Virus record (IMG/VR): IMGVR_UViG_3300013093_000206
Location: 1 to 28,114 of that record
Length of the DNA stretch: 28,114 nucleotides
Origin: a virus
Reading direction: 5' to 3' (one strand)
This document shows, piece after piece, positions 1-8,388 of this stretch; the stretch's first letter is position 1; each line of letters begins with the position of its first letter. A model generated the notes under the pieces. That model did not search any database, was not told the DNA's origin, and saw nothing but the letters and a program-made list of their open reading frames with translations. Position numbers and translations under genes: made by a program.

Positions 1-2
1 CT

Positions 3-926
3 ACGGCTGAGTTTAACCTTCCTCCTCACAACTGGAGCCTTCCGCTACGCCCAAAGAACGTAGAATCTTTGGTTTCCAGCGCAGTTCCTGACGATAACTT
101 ACGTAGAGGTCGTTTCTGGCACTACGCAGATAGTCAACAGCAGTTGGCTACATCAGCTAGTAGCTCTGTTACTACTCAAAACAACCCAGGAAAATCAAAG
201 CAAGAATATGGATTCCAATTTTTATGGAACCCGTCCGATTACTCAACTAGCGTTACTTTAAACCCTGATGTAACCCCTGGTTCTTCCCAATACTGGTCTA
301 CTGCTTTGCCCGTGTTTCCTAGCGGTGAAGTTCTGTCAGTGAGCATTGTACTTGACCGCGTAAACGACTTTGCTTGTTTTGCTTCAGTGGCTAATGACTA
401 CATTACATCCTCAGACATTCTATCTGCAGCAACTGCAGCTACCCAAGCAGGGCTTCAAGCAGTTCCATCCAATGATGTTGTTGGTACTGCGGTTCAAAAC
501 TATCTAAGTACTTTAATTAACATAGATAAGGCTGCCCTAGCTGGGTTGCAAGATGACTTCGTTGGTAGATTCCAACAGTATTACGCAAACTCAGGTACAA
601 ACACTAACGACAAAATTGCAGACCTAATGCGTCGTGGAACCTACGCTGACCTTGAGTACATCTACAAGTGCGTTAATGGAGACGGCTGGGTTCGCTTAGA
701 CCAAACCACATCTGACATTGGATTCCTAGCTATGACCTTGGTAGAGATTGAGATTGGTCCTATGCGCTATCTAGGTTATCTCAATAACTTAAACGTTGAC
801 CATCAGATGTTCTCTGAAATGATGGTTCCTATTCGCACACAGGTAGACCTGCAGTTCCAGCTAATGGCCTCTGCAAGTGTGGCGCAAAATCAAGCACTTA
901 GCACAACCACGGGAGCTACTAAATGA
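3..926 (+). CDS. Contractile-tail tube/baseplate protein, CIS-tube-like (5' end missing)
   Basis: The frame is open from base 3. The residues coded before the first internal start (TTG at 69) read as normal protein (FNLPPHNWSLP), so the gene begins upstream; 307 residues are visible. The motif FQFLWNPSDY near visible residue 71 and the C-terminal PIRTQVDLQFQLM resemble the opening and closing strands of contractile-injection-system tube/baseplate proteins (Afp7-like family). Those proteins join the tail tube to the baseplate hub. The next genes encode a LysM/gpX-like protein, hub and spike, which is the usual order. No membrane segment or signal peptide is visible. The family call is moderate; a role in the tail is well supported by context. 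Confidence 0.6.
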   Translation, partial: TAEFNLPPHNWSLPLRPKNVESLVSSAVPDDNLRRGRFWHYADSQQQLATSASSSVTTQNNPGKSKQEYGFQFLWNPSDYSTSVTLNPDVTPGSSQYWSTALPVFPSGEVLSVSIVLDRVNDFACFASVANDYITSSDILSAATAATQAGLQAVPSNDVVGTAVQNYLSTLINIDKAALAGLQDDFVGRFQQYYANSGTNTNDKIADLMRRGTYADLEYIYKCVNGDGWVRLDQTTSDIGFLAMTLVEIEIGPMRYLGYLNNLNVDHQMFSEMMVPIRTQVDLQFQLMASASVAQNQALSTTTGATK

Positions 927-1207
927 CCATAGATATTAACTCGCGGTACTATTACTCAACCATCGACTACATTCAGCTTGTTGAGAACTCTGACAACACA
1001 CCTATTGTGTTCTATGAGTTTGATTCTATTGGAACTATTACCTACCGCATACATGTGTACACAGAGGGCGAACGCTTAGACGACATTGCATTTCAGTACT
1101 GGGGCCGTCCAAAAATGTGGTGGATGATTCCCGAGTACAACCCTCAACTAACAGACTTTACGAATATCACCCCTGGAACAGAGCTAAAGATTATCCTCAA
1201 TGTATAA
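923..1207 (+). CDS. LysM/tail-protein-X-like baseplate protein
   Basis: A 94-residue protein whose ATG overlaps the preceding stop as ATGA, implying coupled translation. The C-terminal half carries the pattern RLDDIAFQYWGRPKMWW, then an N-P turn and a P-G-x-x-L-K-I strand. This is the signature of P2 gpX/T4 gp53-like LysM-fold proteins of contractile baseplates. In known systems such a protein binds between hub and wedge and helps start tube assembly. It lies directly before the gpD-like hub gene, as in other myoviruses. The length is typical for a stand-alone LysM-like tail protein. Confidence 0.75.
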   Translation: MTIDINSRYYYSTIDYIQLVENSDNTPIVFYEFDSIGTITYRIHVYTEGERLDDIAFQYWGRPKMWWMIPEYNPQLTDFTNITPGTELKIILNV

Positions 1208-2531
1208 TTTTATAGAAATCCAATTCCCAGGCTCTGGACTACCTGTACTGTTTTCTTATCGTACGGTATTTAGTCAAGCTCGCTACGAGCATGAACAGTT
1301 GGTCATGTACATCAAAAACTGGGGACTTGAGTACTCTCGCATTCAAAACGGTACGCCTATTCACGTAACCATGCGGTCGCCCAACGGTACGCAAGAGTTT
1401 AACGGCTACGTTCACAGCGTAAAGCCCGACATTTCTCCTGCCAAGCACTTTGTAGAGGTAACTGCTTTGGGTGCTTCTTACGTAATGAAGCAGGCCTCTC
1501 AAAACATATGGGAGAACGTTACGGCTGACCAAGTTGTTACTGAAATTGCAAAAAAGTACGGGTTTGCTTACCACGCTATGCCTCATCCACGTGTCTACAG
1601 CCATCTTATTCAAGCTGGGGAAACTGACTGGGCTTTTCTTGTAAAACTAGCTAAACAGTCTGGTTATACTCTTAGAGCGCATAACACGGCTATTTACTTT
1701 GATGAGATGACCAACGACTTTAAGAATAATTTTGAGGGTGCATCTTACGCCGTCATGCGTGATGCAAACAACCCGCTGGGGACAAGCATGTACTCATTTA
1801 CCCCAGAAATTGGCGAAACCATAAATATGGATAACGCCGTAAAGGCCGCTACGTCAGTAGGTGGTGTTAACCTGGAATCAAATTCTGCAATCGTTACCAC
1901 CAATCAAAATCGACCAACAACGTCCCGTCTTACAGCAAAGACTGAGTTCTTTGACCGATTTTCTCCACACGTAGTCGTGCCTAACACTAACGTCGCTAAC
2001 GCTGAAGCCATTGCTGCTGACGAGCGCGCTAGATATCCTTACCGCGGCCATGCTAAGGTAATTGGCAACGCAACTTTAAGACCAGACTTGCCTATTTATC
2101 TAGATGGATTAGGCAAAGAGTACTCAGGGTATTGGACTATCCTTTCTACGGAACACGTATTTGAAGAGTACATGTACACCGTAGAGTTAGAAGTAGGTTC
2201 GGATTCTTTGGGCACGTTAAACTCGTCCTTTACTGGAAGCCCTGTAACTGCACCTGTTGCTGTTCCAAAACGCAAGGTCATTCCTAACGTTCAACAGTCC
2301 AATAAATTACCCACTGCTGTTCTTACAGATAACACCAAAGCTGTGAACAACAGCAATAAAGCAACTGGGTTTGCCACTACAAAAAATAGGTCTCAACCAA
2401 AGATATCCAATACATCCCTGACCTCATCCCCCAAATGGTCTAGTACTTCTGAAAATTTAAGGACTGTACAGACAAAAAATAACCTATCATCGGCTGCAGT
2501 CAATAAGCTAAGGAGTGCAGGTGTCCGATAA
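1200..2531 (+). CDS. Baseplate hub protein, phage late control D (gpD/gp27-like)
   Basis: 443 residues; the ATG at 1200 overlaps the previous stop by 8 bases. The N-terminal two thirds show hub features: a strand-rich start, a segment reading NGYVHSVKPDISP, the helix pair around NVTADQVVTEIAKKYGF, and GETDWAFLVKLAKQSGYTL. That last stretch closely follows the E-(S/T)-D-x-x-F-L-x-x-L-A-x-x-x-G motif of gpD/VgrG-type hubs. Such proteins form the trimeric centre of the baseplate between tube and spike. The last roughly 100 residues (from about 340) are rich in Ser, Thr, Asn and Lys and look like a flexible tail. The separate OB-fold spike gene follows immediately, supporting the assignment. Confidence 0.82.
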   Translation: MYNFIEIQFPGSGLPVLFSYRTVFSQARYEHEQLVMYIKNWGLEYSRIQNGTPIHVTMRSPNGTQEFNGYVHSVKPDISPAKHFVEVTALGASYVMKQASQNIWENVTADQVVTEIAKKYGFAYHAMPHPRVYSHLIQAGETDWAFLVKLAKQSGYTLRAHNTAIYFDEMTNDFKNNFEGASYAVMRDANNPLGTSMYSFTPEIGETINMDNAVKAATSVGGVNLESNSAIVTTNQNRPTTSRLTAKTEFFDRFSPHVVVPNTNVANAEAIAADERARYPYRGHAKVIGNATLRPDLPIYLDGLGKEYSGYWTILSTEHVFEEYMYTVELEVGSDSLGTLNSSFTGSPVTAPVAVPKRKVIPNVQQSNKLPTAVLTDNTKAVNNSNKATGFATTKNRSQPKISNTSLTSSPKWSSTSENLRTVQTKNNLSSAAVNKLRSAGVR

Positions 2532-2913
2532 GTACTACGGCCTATACCGCGCTATCTGCATGGATAATTCAGACCCTGATGGCTCAAACAGAATTAAGGT
2601 AACTATCCCTGCTTTGGTATCGGGAGCAGACTCCCGAGGTTCCAGCATTACCACTGGCTGGATTCCTGGATGTCTTCCTGTAGTTGTGGACTCAGACCAC
2701 GGAACCAACGGCGGGTTGAGCATCACATCGTCGGGCAGTAGTGCAAGCAATACAGGGTCAGGTGGCACGCCCCCACATACCCACACCATGGCTCATACCC
2801 ACACAATCACCTTAACACCACACGTCAAAGTGCCTGAACTTAACCAAGTTGTCTGGGTTATGTTTGAGCAGGGCGACATTAACTTTCCAGTATGGATGGG
2901 AGTCTACCTATGA
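2521..2913 (+). CDS. Baseplate spike protein, gpV/gp5 OB-fold, with His-rich loop
   Basis: 130 residues. I place the start at GTG 2521 because AAGGAG (2510-2515) lies 5 bases upstream; the GTG at 2515 would overlap that ribosome site. The N-terminus (YYGLYRAICMDNSDPDGSNR) and the C-terminal VPELNQVVWVMFEQGD are the first and last parts of the gp5/gpV/VgrG OB-fold, which caps the hub and leads membrane penetration. A Gly/Ser-rich stretch (about 62-83) and the block HTHTMAHTHT (86-95) sit between them. HxH repeats bind iron in other phage spike and fibre tips; a metal site here is inferred. No long beta-helix needle is encoded, so the needle tip may be another protein. Confidence 0.78.
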   Translation: MSDKYYGLYRAICMDNSDPDGSNRIKVTIPALVSGADSRGSSITTGWIPGCLPVVVDSDHGTNGGLSITSSGSSASNTGSGGTPPHTHTMAHTHTITLTPHVKVPELNQVVWVMFEQGDINFPVWMGVYL

Positions 2914-3311
2914 CAGAATCAGCTATATCATTTCCGTTCTCTATTGATAGCCGAGGCTCTATTGCCTACACCACGGACATCAACAAGATATGGGAAGACC
3001 GCGTACGGCTAGTTCTATTTACTAGCGAGCACGAGCGTGTTATGCGCCCCACCTTTGGGACTCAAATTAGAGACCTGGTGTTTGAAAGCAACTACTCAAC
3101 AACTACTGCCGCGGAAAGAGTTGTGGCTGGAGCTTTTGCTCGATGGCTTCCTGCCCTAAAGCTGAAAAATGTAATTGCCCTCCCAGACGACGTTAACGGA
3201 GGTTTAATCATTCAAGTTAATTATACTTTACCTAACGGTACTCCAGGTAGCCTGATGGCTCCTACCACAACGGCCAACCTTAATCGCTACGGCGACGTAG
3301 TTACACAGTAG
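2910..3311 (+). CDS. Baseplate wedge protein, gp25/gpW-like
   Basis: 133 residues starting at ATG 2910, which overlaps the spike stop (ATGA) and has GGGAG at 2898-2902. An in-frame ATG at 2892 has no comparable ribosome site. The segment DINKIWEDRVRLVLFTSEHER followed by RPTFGTQIRDLVFE matches the conserved core of gp25-like wedge proteins, including the R-P-x-F-G-(T/S) motif. Gp25 proteins anchor the wedge to the sheath initiation point and are universal in contractile tails. Position between spike and baseplate-J genes is standard. Confidence 0.85.
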   Translation: MTESAISFPFSIDSRGSIAYTTDINKIWEDRVRLVLFTSEHERVMRPTFGTQIRDLVFESNYSTTTAAERVVAGAFARWLPALKLKNVIALPDDVNGGLIIQVNYTLPNGTPGSLMAPTTTANLNRYGDVVTQ

Positions 3312-3319
3312 GAGAACGC

Positions 3320-4801
3320 ATGACTAACAACTATACCCCGCAGGTGGATTACACCTCTCGTGACTATGCGGCTATCAGCGCTGACCTACAGAACCTTATC
3401 CCTAACTACCTGCCAGCATGGACTAACCGCGACCCATCTGACTTTGGTATCACGCTTATTGAGCTGTTCTCATATATGGGAGACATGCTGTCGTACTACA
3501 TCGACCGCTCAGCTAACGAAGCCTTTTTAACTACTGCTAGCCAGCGTCAAAGTGTTCTTCAAATTGCTAACATCTTGAACTACAGCCCCAAGCCTCTTGT
3601 AGCCTCTACCGTTCAAGTTACCTTCAGCAACTCAACCACCTCTAGCATTACTGTTCCAGCTGGAACCCAGTTAGCCACAACAACTGTGGTCAACAGCCAA
3701 AATCAACAAATTATCTTTGAAACCATTTTGGACGTTATTGTGCCAGCAGCATCGGGTGGCGTACCAGGTTCAGAAACAACAACGGTACGTGAGGGTCAAA
3801 CTATTTCTTCTGACCCTATCCAGCTATCTGACGGACTTGCTAACCAAATATATCAGTTAGTACAAAGCCCAGTGGTAGGCGACCAAATTACCGTGACGGT
3901 AGATGGCTCTCCTTACCAACAGGTTACTAACCTGTTTGATTCTGGTTCAAACGATGCTGTTTACTCTACAAGCGTTGACGCTAATAACAATACCTATATT
4001 ATTTTTGGCGACAACATCAGCGGTCAGATTCCTCCGCTAAACTCTCAAATCCAGTTTACTTACGTTGTTGGAAGCGGAGCCGCTGGAAACGTTGCAGCTG
4101 GCTCAATCAATAAAATTCTTAACCTTAACGTCAGTGGATTGACGGTTTCGCAAGCATCTGCCTCTACAGGTGGCGCTGACGCCGAGTCAACTGATTCTAT
4201 TAAGAACAACGCTAACTCAGCAATCGCTACCCTTAACCGCGTTGTGTCTTTGGAAGATTACGCAAATAAGGTAACCAGCGGAGTTGCAAACGCCAACAAG
4301 GTAAACGCTGTTTCTAGTGTTTACACAGCAGTTACCCTGTATGTAGCTCAAAAAGGTGACCCTGGAATTGACCCATTAACCTCGAGCCCAACGACTAACT
4401 TTGTTACTTTATCCGCGGCAACTAGCGCTTACTTGCAAGGACTTACCCCGCCTAACGTAACCGTAACAGTCTTGCCACCAACCTACGTACCTATTGACGT
4501 TACGGTAGCAATTACAGCCCCAAGTAACGTTAGAAACAGCACGGTTCAGACCGCAGCAACCGCCGCTATCAACAACCTTCTGACCTTTGACGCCACTTAT
4601 TTTGGCGAAACTGTTAAAGTAGATGATATACGAACAGCTTTATACGGCCTAAATAGTCATAACACGCAGGTCTCAAACATAAGCTTTACGACAGTAGCAC
4701 GCTCTGGAAACTCAGGGGCTGCCGATGTTGTTTGCGCTCCTAATGAGATACCAGAGTCAGGAACAATTACCGTTACCGTCACAGGTGGAATCTCGAGCTA
4801 A
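3320..4801 (+). CDS. Baseplate wedge protein, baseplate J family (gp6-like)
   Basis: 493 residues with AGGAG (3310-3314) 5 bases before ATG 3320. The N-terminus (VDYTSRDYAAISADLQNLIP) and the segment DFGITLIELFSYMGDMLSYY are typical of actinophage and cyanophage J-like wedge proteins. Further on, GGADAESTDSIKNNAN and the S-L-E-D-Y-A pattern match the core baseplate-J motif (GGxDxES...YE). The protein would form the wedge ring around the hub and connect to the tail fibres. Length is normal for the family. The Ser/Thr/Val-rich middle (about 100-260) looks like inserted beta domains. Codon use resembles the neighbours. Confidence 0.85.
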   Translation: MTNNYTPQVDYTSRDYAAISADLQNLIPNYLPAWTNRDPSDFGITLIELFSYMGDMLSYYIDRSANEAFLTTASQRQSVLQIANILNYSPKPLVASTVQVTFSNSTTSSITVPAGTQLATTTVVNSQNQQIIFETILDVIVPAASGGVPGSETTTVREGQTISSDPIQLSDGLANQIYQLVQSPVVGDQITVTVDGSPYQQVTNLFDSGSNDAVYSTSVDANNNTYIIFGDNISGQIPPLNSQIQFTYVVGSGAAGNVAAGSINKILNLNVSGLTVSQASASTGGADAESTDSIKNNANSAIATLNRVVSLEDYANKVTSGVANANKVNAVSSVYTAVTLYVAQKGDPGIDPLTSSPTTNFVTLSAATSAYLQGLTPPNVTVTVLPPTYVPIDVTVAITAPSNVRNSTVQTAATAAINNLLTFDATYFGETVKVDDIRTALYGLNSHNTQVSNISFTTVARSGNSGAADVVCAPNEIPESGTITVTVTGGISS

Positions 4802-4810
4802 GGATAGGCA

Positions 4811-5173
4811 ATGACGACACTTACACCGTATTACCCAGGGAACATCGCGCCCTTTACGACGCATGTTAACGTCACTGAAATCATTGACGCCTCGCACCCT
4901 AACAAAATTCAGGTTGAAGTAGTTGCTCTTGAGTCTACCTTGGGAACAAATCCAGCTTTGGCTGGTGCCTTTAACGGCTCATTGACTACGTCGTCAAGCA
5001 CAAGCAATCCAAATGTATCCTCTAACATCTACATTACTAGCGGTACTCAGTTTAACTCTGTGTCCGACCGTATTACTAACGTAGAAAACTTAGCTGTTGC
5101 TGCCTACGCGGCAGCTGGTGCCCCCACACAAGTGAACAATTTATATGCACTAGACGTTTTTGGCGGAATCTAA
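4811..5173 (+). CDS. Small structural protein of the baseplate/fibre region, family unknown
   Basis: 120 residues, ATG 4811 preceded by AAGGAT at 4800-4805. After the N-terminus it has the phrase NVTEIIDASHPNKIQVEVVA and ALESTLGTNP, a pattern I associate with short linker regions in phage fibre and adaptor proteins; this is memory of a pattern, not a named family. The rest is Ser/Thr/Asn-rich and beta-like, ending in a short helix (about 88-103). No enzyme motif, cysteine or membrane segment is seen. Placement between the J wedge and the tail-I/receptor-binding gene suggests a small baseplate connector or fibre-attachment protein. Confidence 0.45.
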   Translation: MTTLTPYYPGNIAPFTTHVNVTEIIDASHPNKIQVEVVALESTLGTNPALAGAFNGSLTTSSSTSNPNVSSNIYITSGTQFNSVSDRITNVENLAVAAYAAAGAPTQVNNLYALDVFGGI

Positions 5174-5187
5174 CTAAAGGATAAATC

Positions 5188-7488
5188 GTGGCAACGTACG
5201 GCATCGATTACTACGGAAAATCGTTTTATGGCAATAAGAGTCTTGCCAACTTTGACGCGACCCCATTTACAGCCAGCCCAATTGACTATGGCAAGATTTA
5301 CCTTTCATGGAACACCCCTACAGGTGACTGGTCAGGCATTCGCCTTATTAGAAACACTTACGGATTTCCTGAGACAGCCGATGACGGAGTTGTTCTTGTA
5401 GATGCTTTGTATGGAGCAGTGTCCCCTGATTTCTACGACCCATCTCCAGTAGGTTACGCAGGTACGTTACCTACGGGCCAGTACTTCTATTACTCAATCT
5501 TTGTAAAAGACACTGGCACTGGCCAATGGTTGCGTGCAGGAAACGCCGCTGGCTTATCTGTCAAGAGCTATGACTCAGGTACAACCATGTATAACTACTT
5601 ACCTGACATATATAAAGTACCTAATCTTGACGATGCGGTAGACGGTTCAGATAACCCAACGCTTCAAGGATTCTTAAACCTATTTGGATTTTACTACGAC
5701 ATATTCAGAACAGAAACAGAAATCATCACAGACCGATATAACATTCAAAAGGTCCCTGGCAGCTTACTTCCAGGAATGATGCAACAGTTTGGTCTTCAGT
5801 TTCAACCTGAACTAGGGTTTAAGAGGGCTCGTTCCTTACTGGCAAATACTGTCCACATCAACCAGTCAAAAGGCAGCCTTACTGGAGTACAGGACTACAT
5901 AAAGGCCTTTACTGGTAACGCGGCTACTATTACTATGGGCAAGAACTTAATGCTTGACATCAACGACTCGTCCTTTGAGCAAAGCATTGGCTCATGGACA
6001 GCTACGAATGCCACACTTTCGCACTACACGCCACCTTCTATTAGCGCATGGGCTATCAGTGCAAGCACAAGCACAAGCGTTCTAACTCTTACTGTAAGCA
6101 ATACCTCGGAGTTCACAACAAGCAGCACTGTAGAGGTATACGGCGCAACTCAGATTAACGGCTCGTATACCGTTACTGGCGTAACAACAAGCGCAATAAC
6201 AATGGTGACTGCTACCCCATACTCCACAGCTCAATCTGGCACTGGTGGCTACGTCTCCTATCGAGCCCCATACAATGAGACCAGTAACCCTTATTCCAAC
6301 AACTCACGCCTTGGTTCGCTAAAGGTTGTTGCCGCTGGCTCTTCAACAATTACCTTAAAGTGCTTAAACACCTCATCAGCAATTGCTGTAGGTAACGTAC
6401 AAAACAAAGTAGTTACTACTACCTACTATCAAACCCCCGTTACCCACGGCATTCCTGTTACCTCAGGTACCACCTACACCTTTAGCTACAAGGCATGGTC
6501 AGATGCCACTGCTCGTAGCTTTACGGCAGGTATGAGCTGGTACGACCGAACAGGCACAATCATCGGCAGCGCCTCTGTTTCATCCCCTACCACATCTACC
6601 ACCACAGGGTGGACTACGTTGTCACAAAGTGCCAGCGCCCCTAGCGGTGCCATTTTTGCTGTTCCACAGATTACGATTGCCAGCCCATCAACCAGTCAAG
6701 TCCATTACATTGATGCGGCTCAGTTTGAGGCGTCAGCTTCAGCTACATACTTCCAAGAGTCTCGTCAACTTCAGGTAAATGTACAAGCTGACCGAGTCAA
6801 CGAACTCAAGAACCCTAACTTTGAGTACAGCACAGTTGCCCCATGGACAGCTACTAATGGAACCCTTGAAATAGCAGCAGACGAGCTTGTATCAAGCGAC
6901 TCGCCCAATATCCCAATTAGTGGTGGAGCTGGGGAAATTTACTCCACATCTACCTCAGCCGTAACTGTCAGCTCTGCCGCTACCTCTGCGGACTACATGC
7001 CTATTCTTCCAAACGATTCCTACACCTTTAGCGGGTACGTACGCATGTCTAGTGACGGTACCCCTACGGCTCAAACGGTTTTTGTGGAGATTGACTGGTA
7101 CGACAGCACCAACACCCTCATCTCTTCAGATTTTAGCGCCAACTTCACCGTACCGCTAACGCCGTTTACCCGTTTCTCGTTTACAGCAACTTCCCCATCT
7201 GCGGCAGCTTCGTGCGTGGTTAAGCTTCAATGGCCTAATCCAAGCAAGTCAGGAATTGCTATCTTGATGGACTCCTTTATGCTAGAGCGCTCAGCTTTTG
7301 TAGGAGACTACTTTGACGGCTCAAACGGATACGCCGACTTAGGAGACGTAACATGGCAAGGCACAACCAATAACAGCCGTAGCCATTACTACCGCAACCG
7401 CTTTGCTACTCAGACCTTGCTCCAAGAAACGCTACCTAACTATGTGAACCTTGGAACAAATTTTGCACTTCTTTACGCCCAGCCTTAG
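5188..7488 (+). CDS. Tail protein I-like baseplate protein fused to carbohydrate-binding modules
   Basis: 766 residues, GTG start with AAAGGA at 5176-5181. Residues about 30-127 look like a fibronectin-III-type domain. Residues 133-250 (YNYLPDIYKVPNLDDAV, then GFYYDIFRTETEIITD) resemble P2 gpI/gp7-like tail proteins that link the baseplate to fibres. From about 252 to 525 and again from 536 to 710 there are two related beta-sandwich modules, each opening with Asn, Phe-Glu and the shared WTATN, like family 4/9 carbohydrate-binding modules. A Ser/Thr-rich Ig-like segment (285-358) interrupts the first. The end (DYFDGS and WQGTTNNSRSHYY) is the usual close of such modules. The protein likely contacts host surface glycans. 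Module borders are estimates. Confidence 0.72.
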   Translation: MATYGIDYYGKSFYGNKSLANFDATPFTASPIDYGKIYLSWNTPTGDWSGIRLIRNTYGFPETADDGVVLVDALYGAVSPDFYDPSPVGYAGTLPTGQYFYYSIFVKDTGTGQWLRAGNAAGLSVKSYDSGTTMYNYLPDIYKVPNLDDAVDGSDNPTLQGFLNLFGFYYDIFRTETEIITDRYNIQKVPGSLLPGMMQQFGLQFQPELGFKRARSLLANTVHINQSKGSLTGVQDYIKAFTGNAATITMGKNLMLDINDSSFEQSIGSWTATNATLSHYTPPSISAWAISASTSTSVLTLTVSNTSEFTTSSTVEVYGATQINGSYTVTGVTTSAITMVTATPYSTAQSGTGGYVSYRAPYNETSNPYSNNSRLGSLKVVAAGSSTITLKCLNTSSAIAVGNVQNKVVTTTYYQTPVTHGIPVTSGTTYTFSYKAWSDATARSFTAGMSWYDRTGTIIGSASVSSPTTSTTTGWTTLSQSASAPSGAIFAVPQITIASPSTSQVHYIDAAQFEASASATYFQESRQLQVNVQADRVNELKNPNFEYSTVAPWTATNGTLEIAADELVSSDSPNIPISGGAGEIYSTSTSAVTVSSAATSADYMPILPNDSYTFSGYVRMSSDGTPTAQTVFVEIDWYDSTNTLISSDFSANFTVPLTPFTRFSFTATSPSAAASCVVKLQWPNPSKSGIAILMDSFMLERSAFVGDYFDGSNGYADLGDVTWQGTTNNSRSHYYRNRFATQTLLQETLPNYVNLGTNFALLYAQP

Positions 7489-7497
7489 TATTGGTCT

Positions 7498-7752
7498 ATG
7501 ACCACCTTATTTCTAGTTTCAGGCTCAGTTGCCTTTTTCGTTGCTGTGATTGAGCAAATCGTTAGCCTACGAACATTCAAAGCACTGCTGTCGTTGTTAC
7601 TGGCTGCGGGTGCCTGTGGAATTGTTGGAGGCTTGACCATCCGAGAGTTTGTTATCTACACCATCGCTGGCGGGTTCTTTGGACCCATGCTTGCCCTCGG
7701 CGCTGACAAATTGTCGACATTTGCTCCAGCATTGGTCCGTTCTCGGGAGTAG
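7498..7752 (+). CDS. Small membrane protein, possible holin
   Basis: 84 residues with two hydrophobic segments (about 3-19 and 28-46) and a weaker Gly/Phe/Ile-rich third (about 50-66), ending in a charged tail (LVRSRE). No recognisable enzyme motif. There is no convincing Shine-Dalgarno sequence before ATG 7498, only 9 bases after the tail-I stop, so it may depend on readthrough translation. Small proteins with this topology after tail genes are often holins or other lysis proteins, but no lysin gene is visible in this window, so the role is a guess. Confidence 0.45.
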   Translation: MTTLFLVSGSVAFFVAVIEQIVSLRTFKALLSLLLAAGACGIVGGLTIREFVIYTIAGGFFGPMLALGADKLSTFAPALVRSRE

Positions 7753-7761
7753 GTGTATCAT
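7732..7761 (+). promoter_or_regulatory. Candidate sigma-A-type promoter before the replication module
   Basis: TTGGTC (7732-7737), an 18-base spacer and TATCAT (7756-7761) resemble a -35/-10 pair. It lies at the end of the membrane-protein gene and would start transcription about 18 bases before ATG 7786. The position, at the switch from tail to replication genes, makes a promoter plausible. It is read by eye only. Confidence 0.45.
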
Positions 7762-7766
7762 GTCCA

Positions 7767-7783
7767 GTCTCTAAAAGGGAGAC
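7767..7783 (+). promoter_or_regulatory. Short hairpin overlapping the ribosome site of the 7786 gene
   Basis: GTCTC (7767-7771) pairs with GAGAC (7779-7783) around a 7-base loop. The 3' arm includes part of the GGGAG ribosome site of the gene at 7786. If transcription starts near 7768, the hairpin would sit at the extreme 5' end of the mRNA and could limit translation or protect the transcript. Five base pairs is short, so this could be chance. Confidence 0.3.
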
Positions 7784-7785
7784 AC

Positions 7786-8388
7786 ATGGACAACCAAACC
7801 TATATCGTCGTCGCTGGAAGCGGCGAGACAAGTCGTAACAACGTAGAAGCCCTGCTGGGCGATTACTTTATCCTGCTCAAGCAGAAGAAGAACATCCCTG
7901 TTTTGGTATTGGTCGCTGGAAAGAAAACTTCCATAGGCCAAAATTGGGCTGCCCAATATGCCAAGGAGAAGAACATCGAGACCGTTCTCTTTGTTGAAAC
8001 TGAGATAGCTGCTAACAGCATGAACGGCGTCTCCTTCGATGTATCAGAAGACCCAGTCGCTGGAGCCATCAACCTTGTAGGAGACCGCGGCCAAGCCTTC
8101 TTGCTTTGGGAAGATGCGGACGGCGATATAGCCGAAACCCTCTCACGACTCTCTAACGCGGGAATCCCCTGTTTTGACCTGACCAACGGCTTATACGAAC
8201 TGACCCCAGGTGCCGTTCTAAAGGCCCCTACAGCCCCTGTAGAGCCCGTAGAGGCTCCCAAGGATATTCCATCAGTTCCTGAAAAGCCTAAAGCCTCTAC
8301 GGTCGTTACAGACACGAATCGGGATTCCGCTATCCGTCAAGCCGCCTTGGACTTCGCTGAAGCCATCATCAAGGCACTTAATGCTTAG
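7786..8388 (+). CDS. Rossmann-like protein, possible SLOG-family nucleotide sensor
   Basis: 200 residues from ATG 7786, chosen because GGGAG ends 4 bases upstream; the frame also extends to GTG 7753, which would lie inside the promoter. The first 140 residues alternate strands and helices: TYIVVAGSGETS, then IPVLVLVAGKKTSIGQNW followed by an Ala-rich helix, then AFLLWEDADGDIAETLSRL with IPCFDLTNGL. This layout resembles SLOG/YspA-like Rossmannoid domains, which bind nucleotide-derived ligands. A Pro/Val/Glu-rich linker (about 148-172) joins a C-terminal helix. It is the first gene after the candidate promoter, so it is probably made early. The SLOG call is tentative; a plain conserved phage protein is the alternative. 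Confidence 0.4.
   Translation: MDNQTYIVVAGSGETSRNNVEALLGDYFILLKQKKNIPVLVLVAGKKTSIGQNWAAQYAKEKNIETVLFVETEIAANSMNGVSFDVSEDPVAGAINLVGDRGQAFLLWEDADGDIAETLSRLSNAGIPCFDLTNGLYELTPGAVLKAPTAPVEPVEAPKDIPSVPEKPKASTVVTDTNRDSAIRQAALDFAEAIIKALNA

Noticed and set aside
1239-1613. Long antisense open frame inside the hub gene
   Set aside because: It mirrors a strong + strand gene, has no ribosome site or promoter, and its translation shows no recognisable motif.
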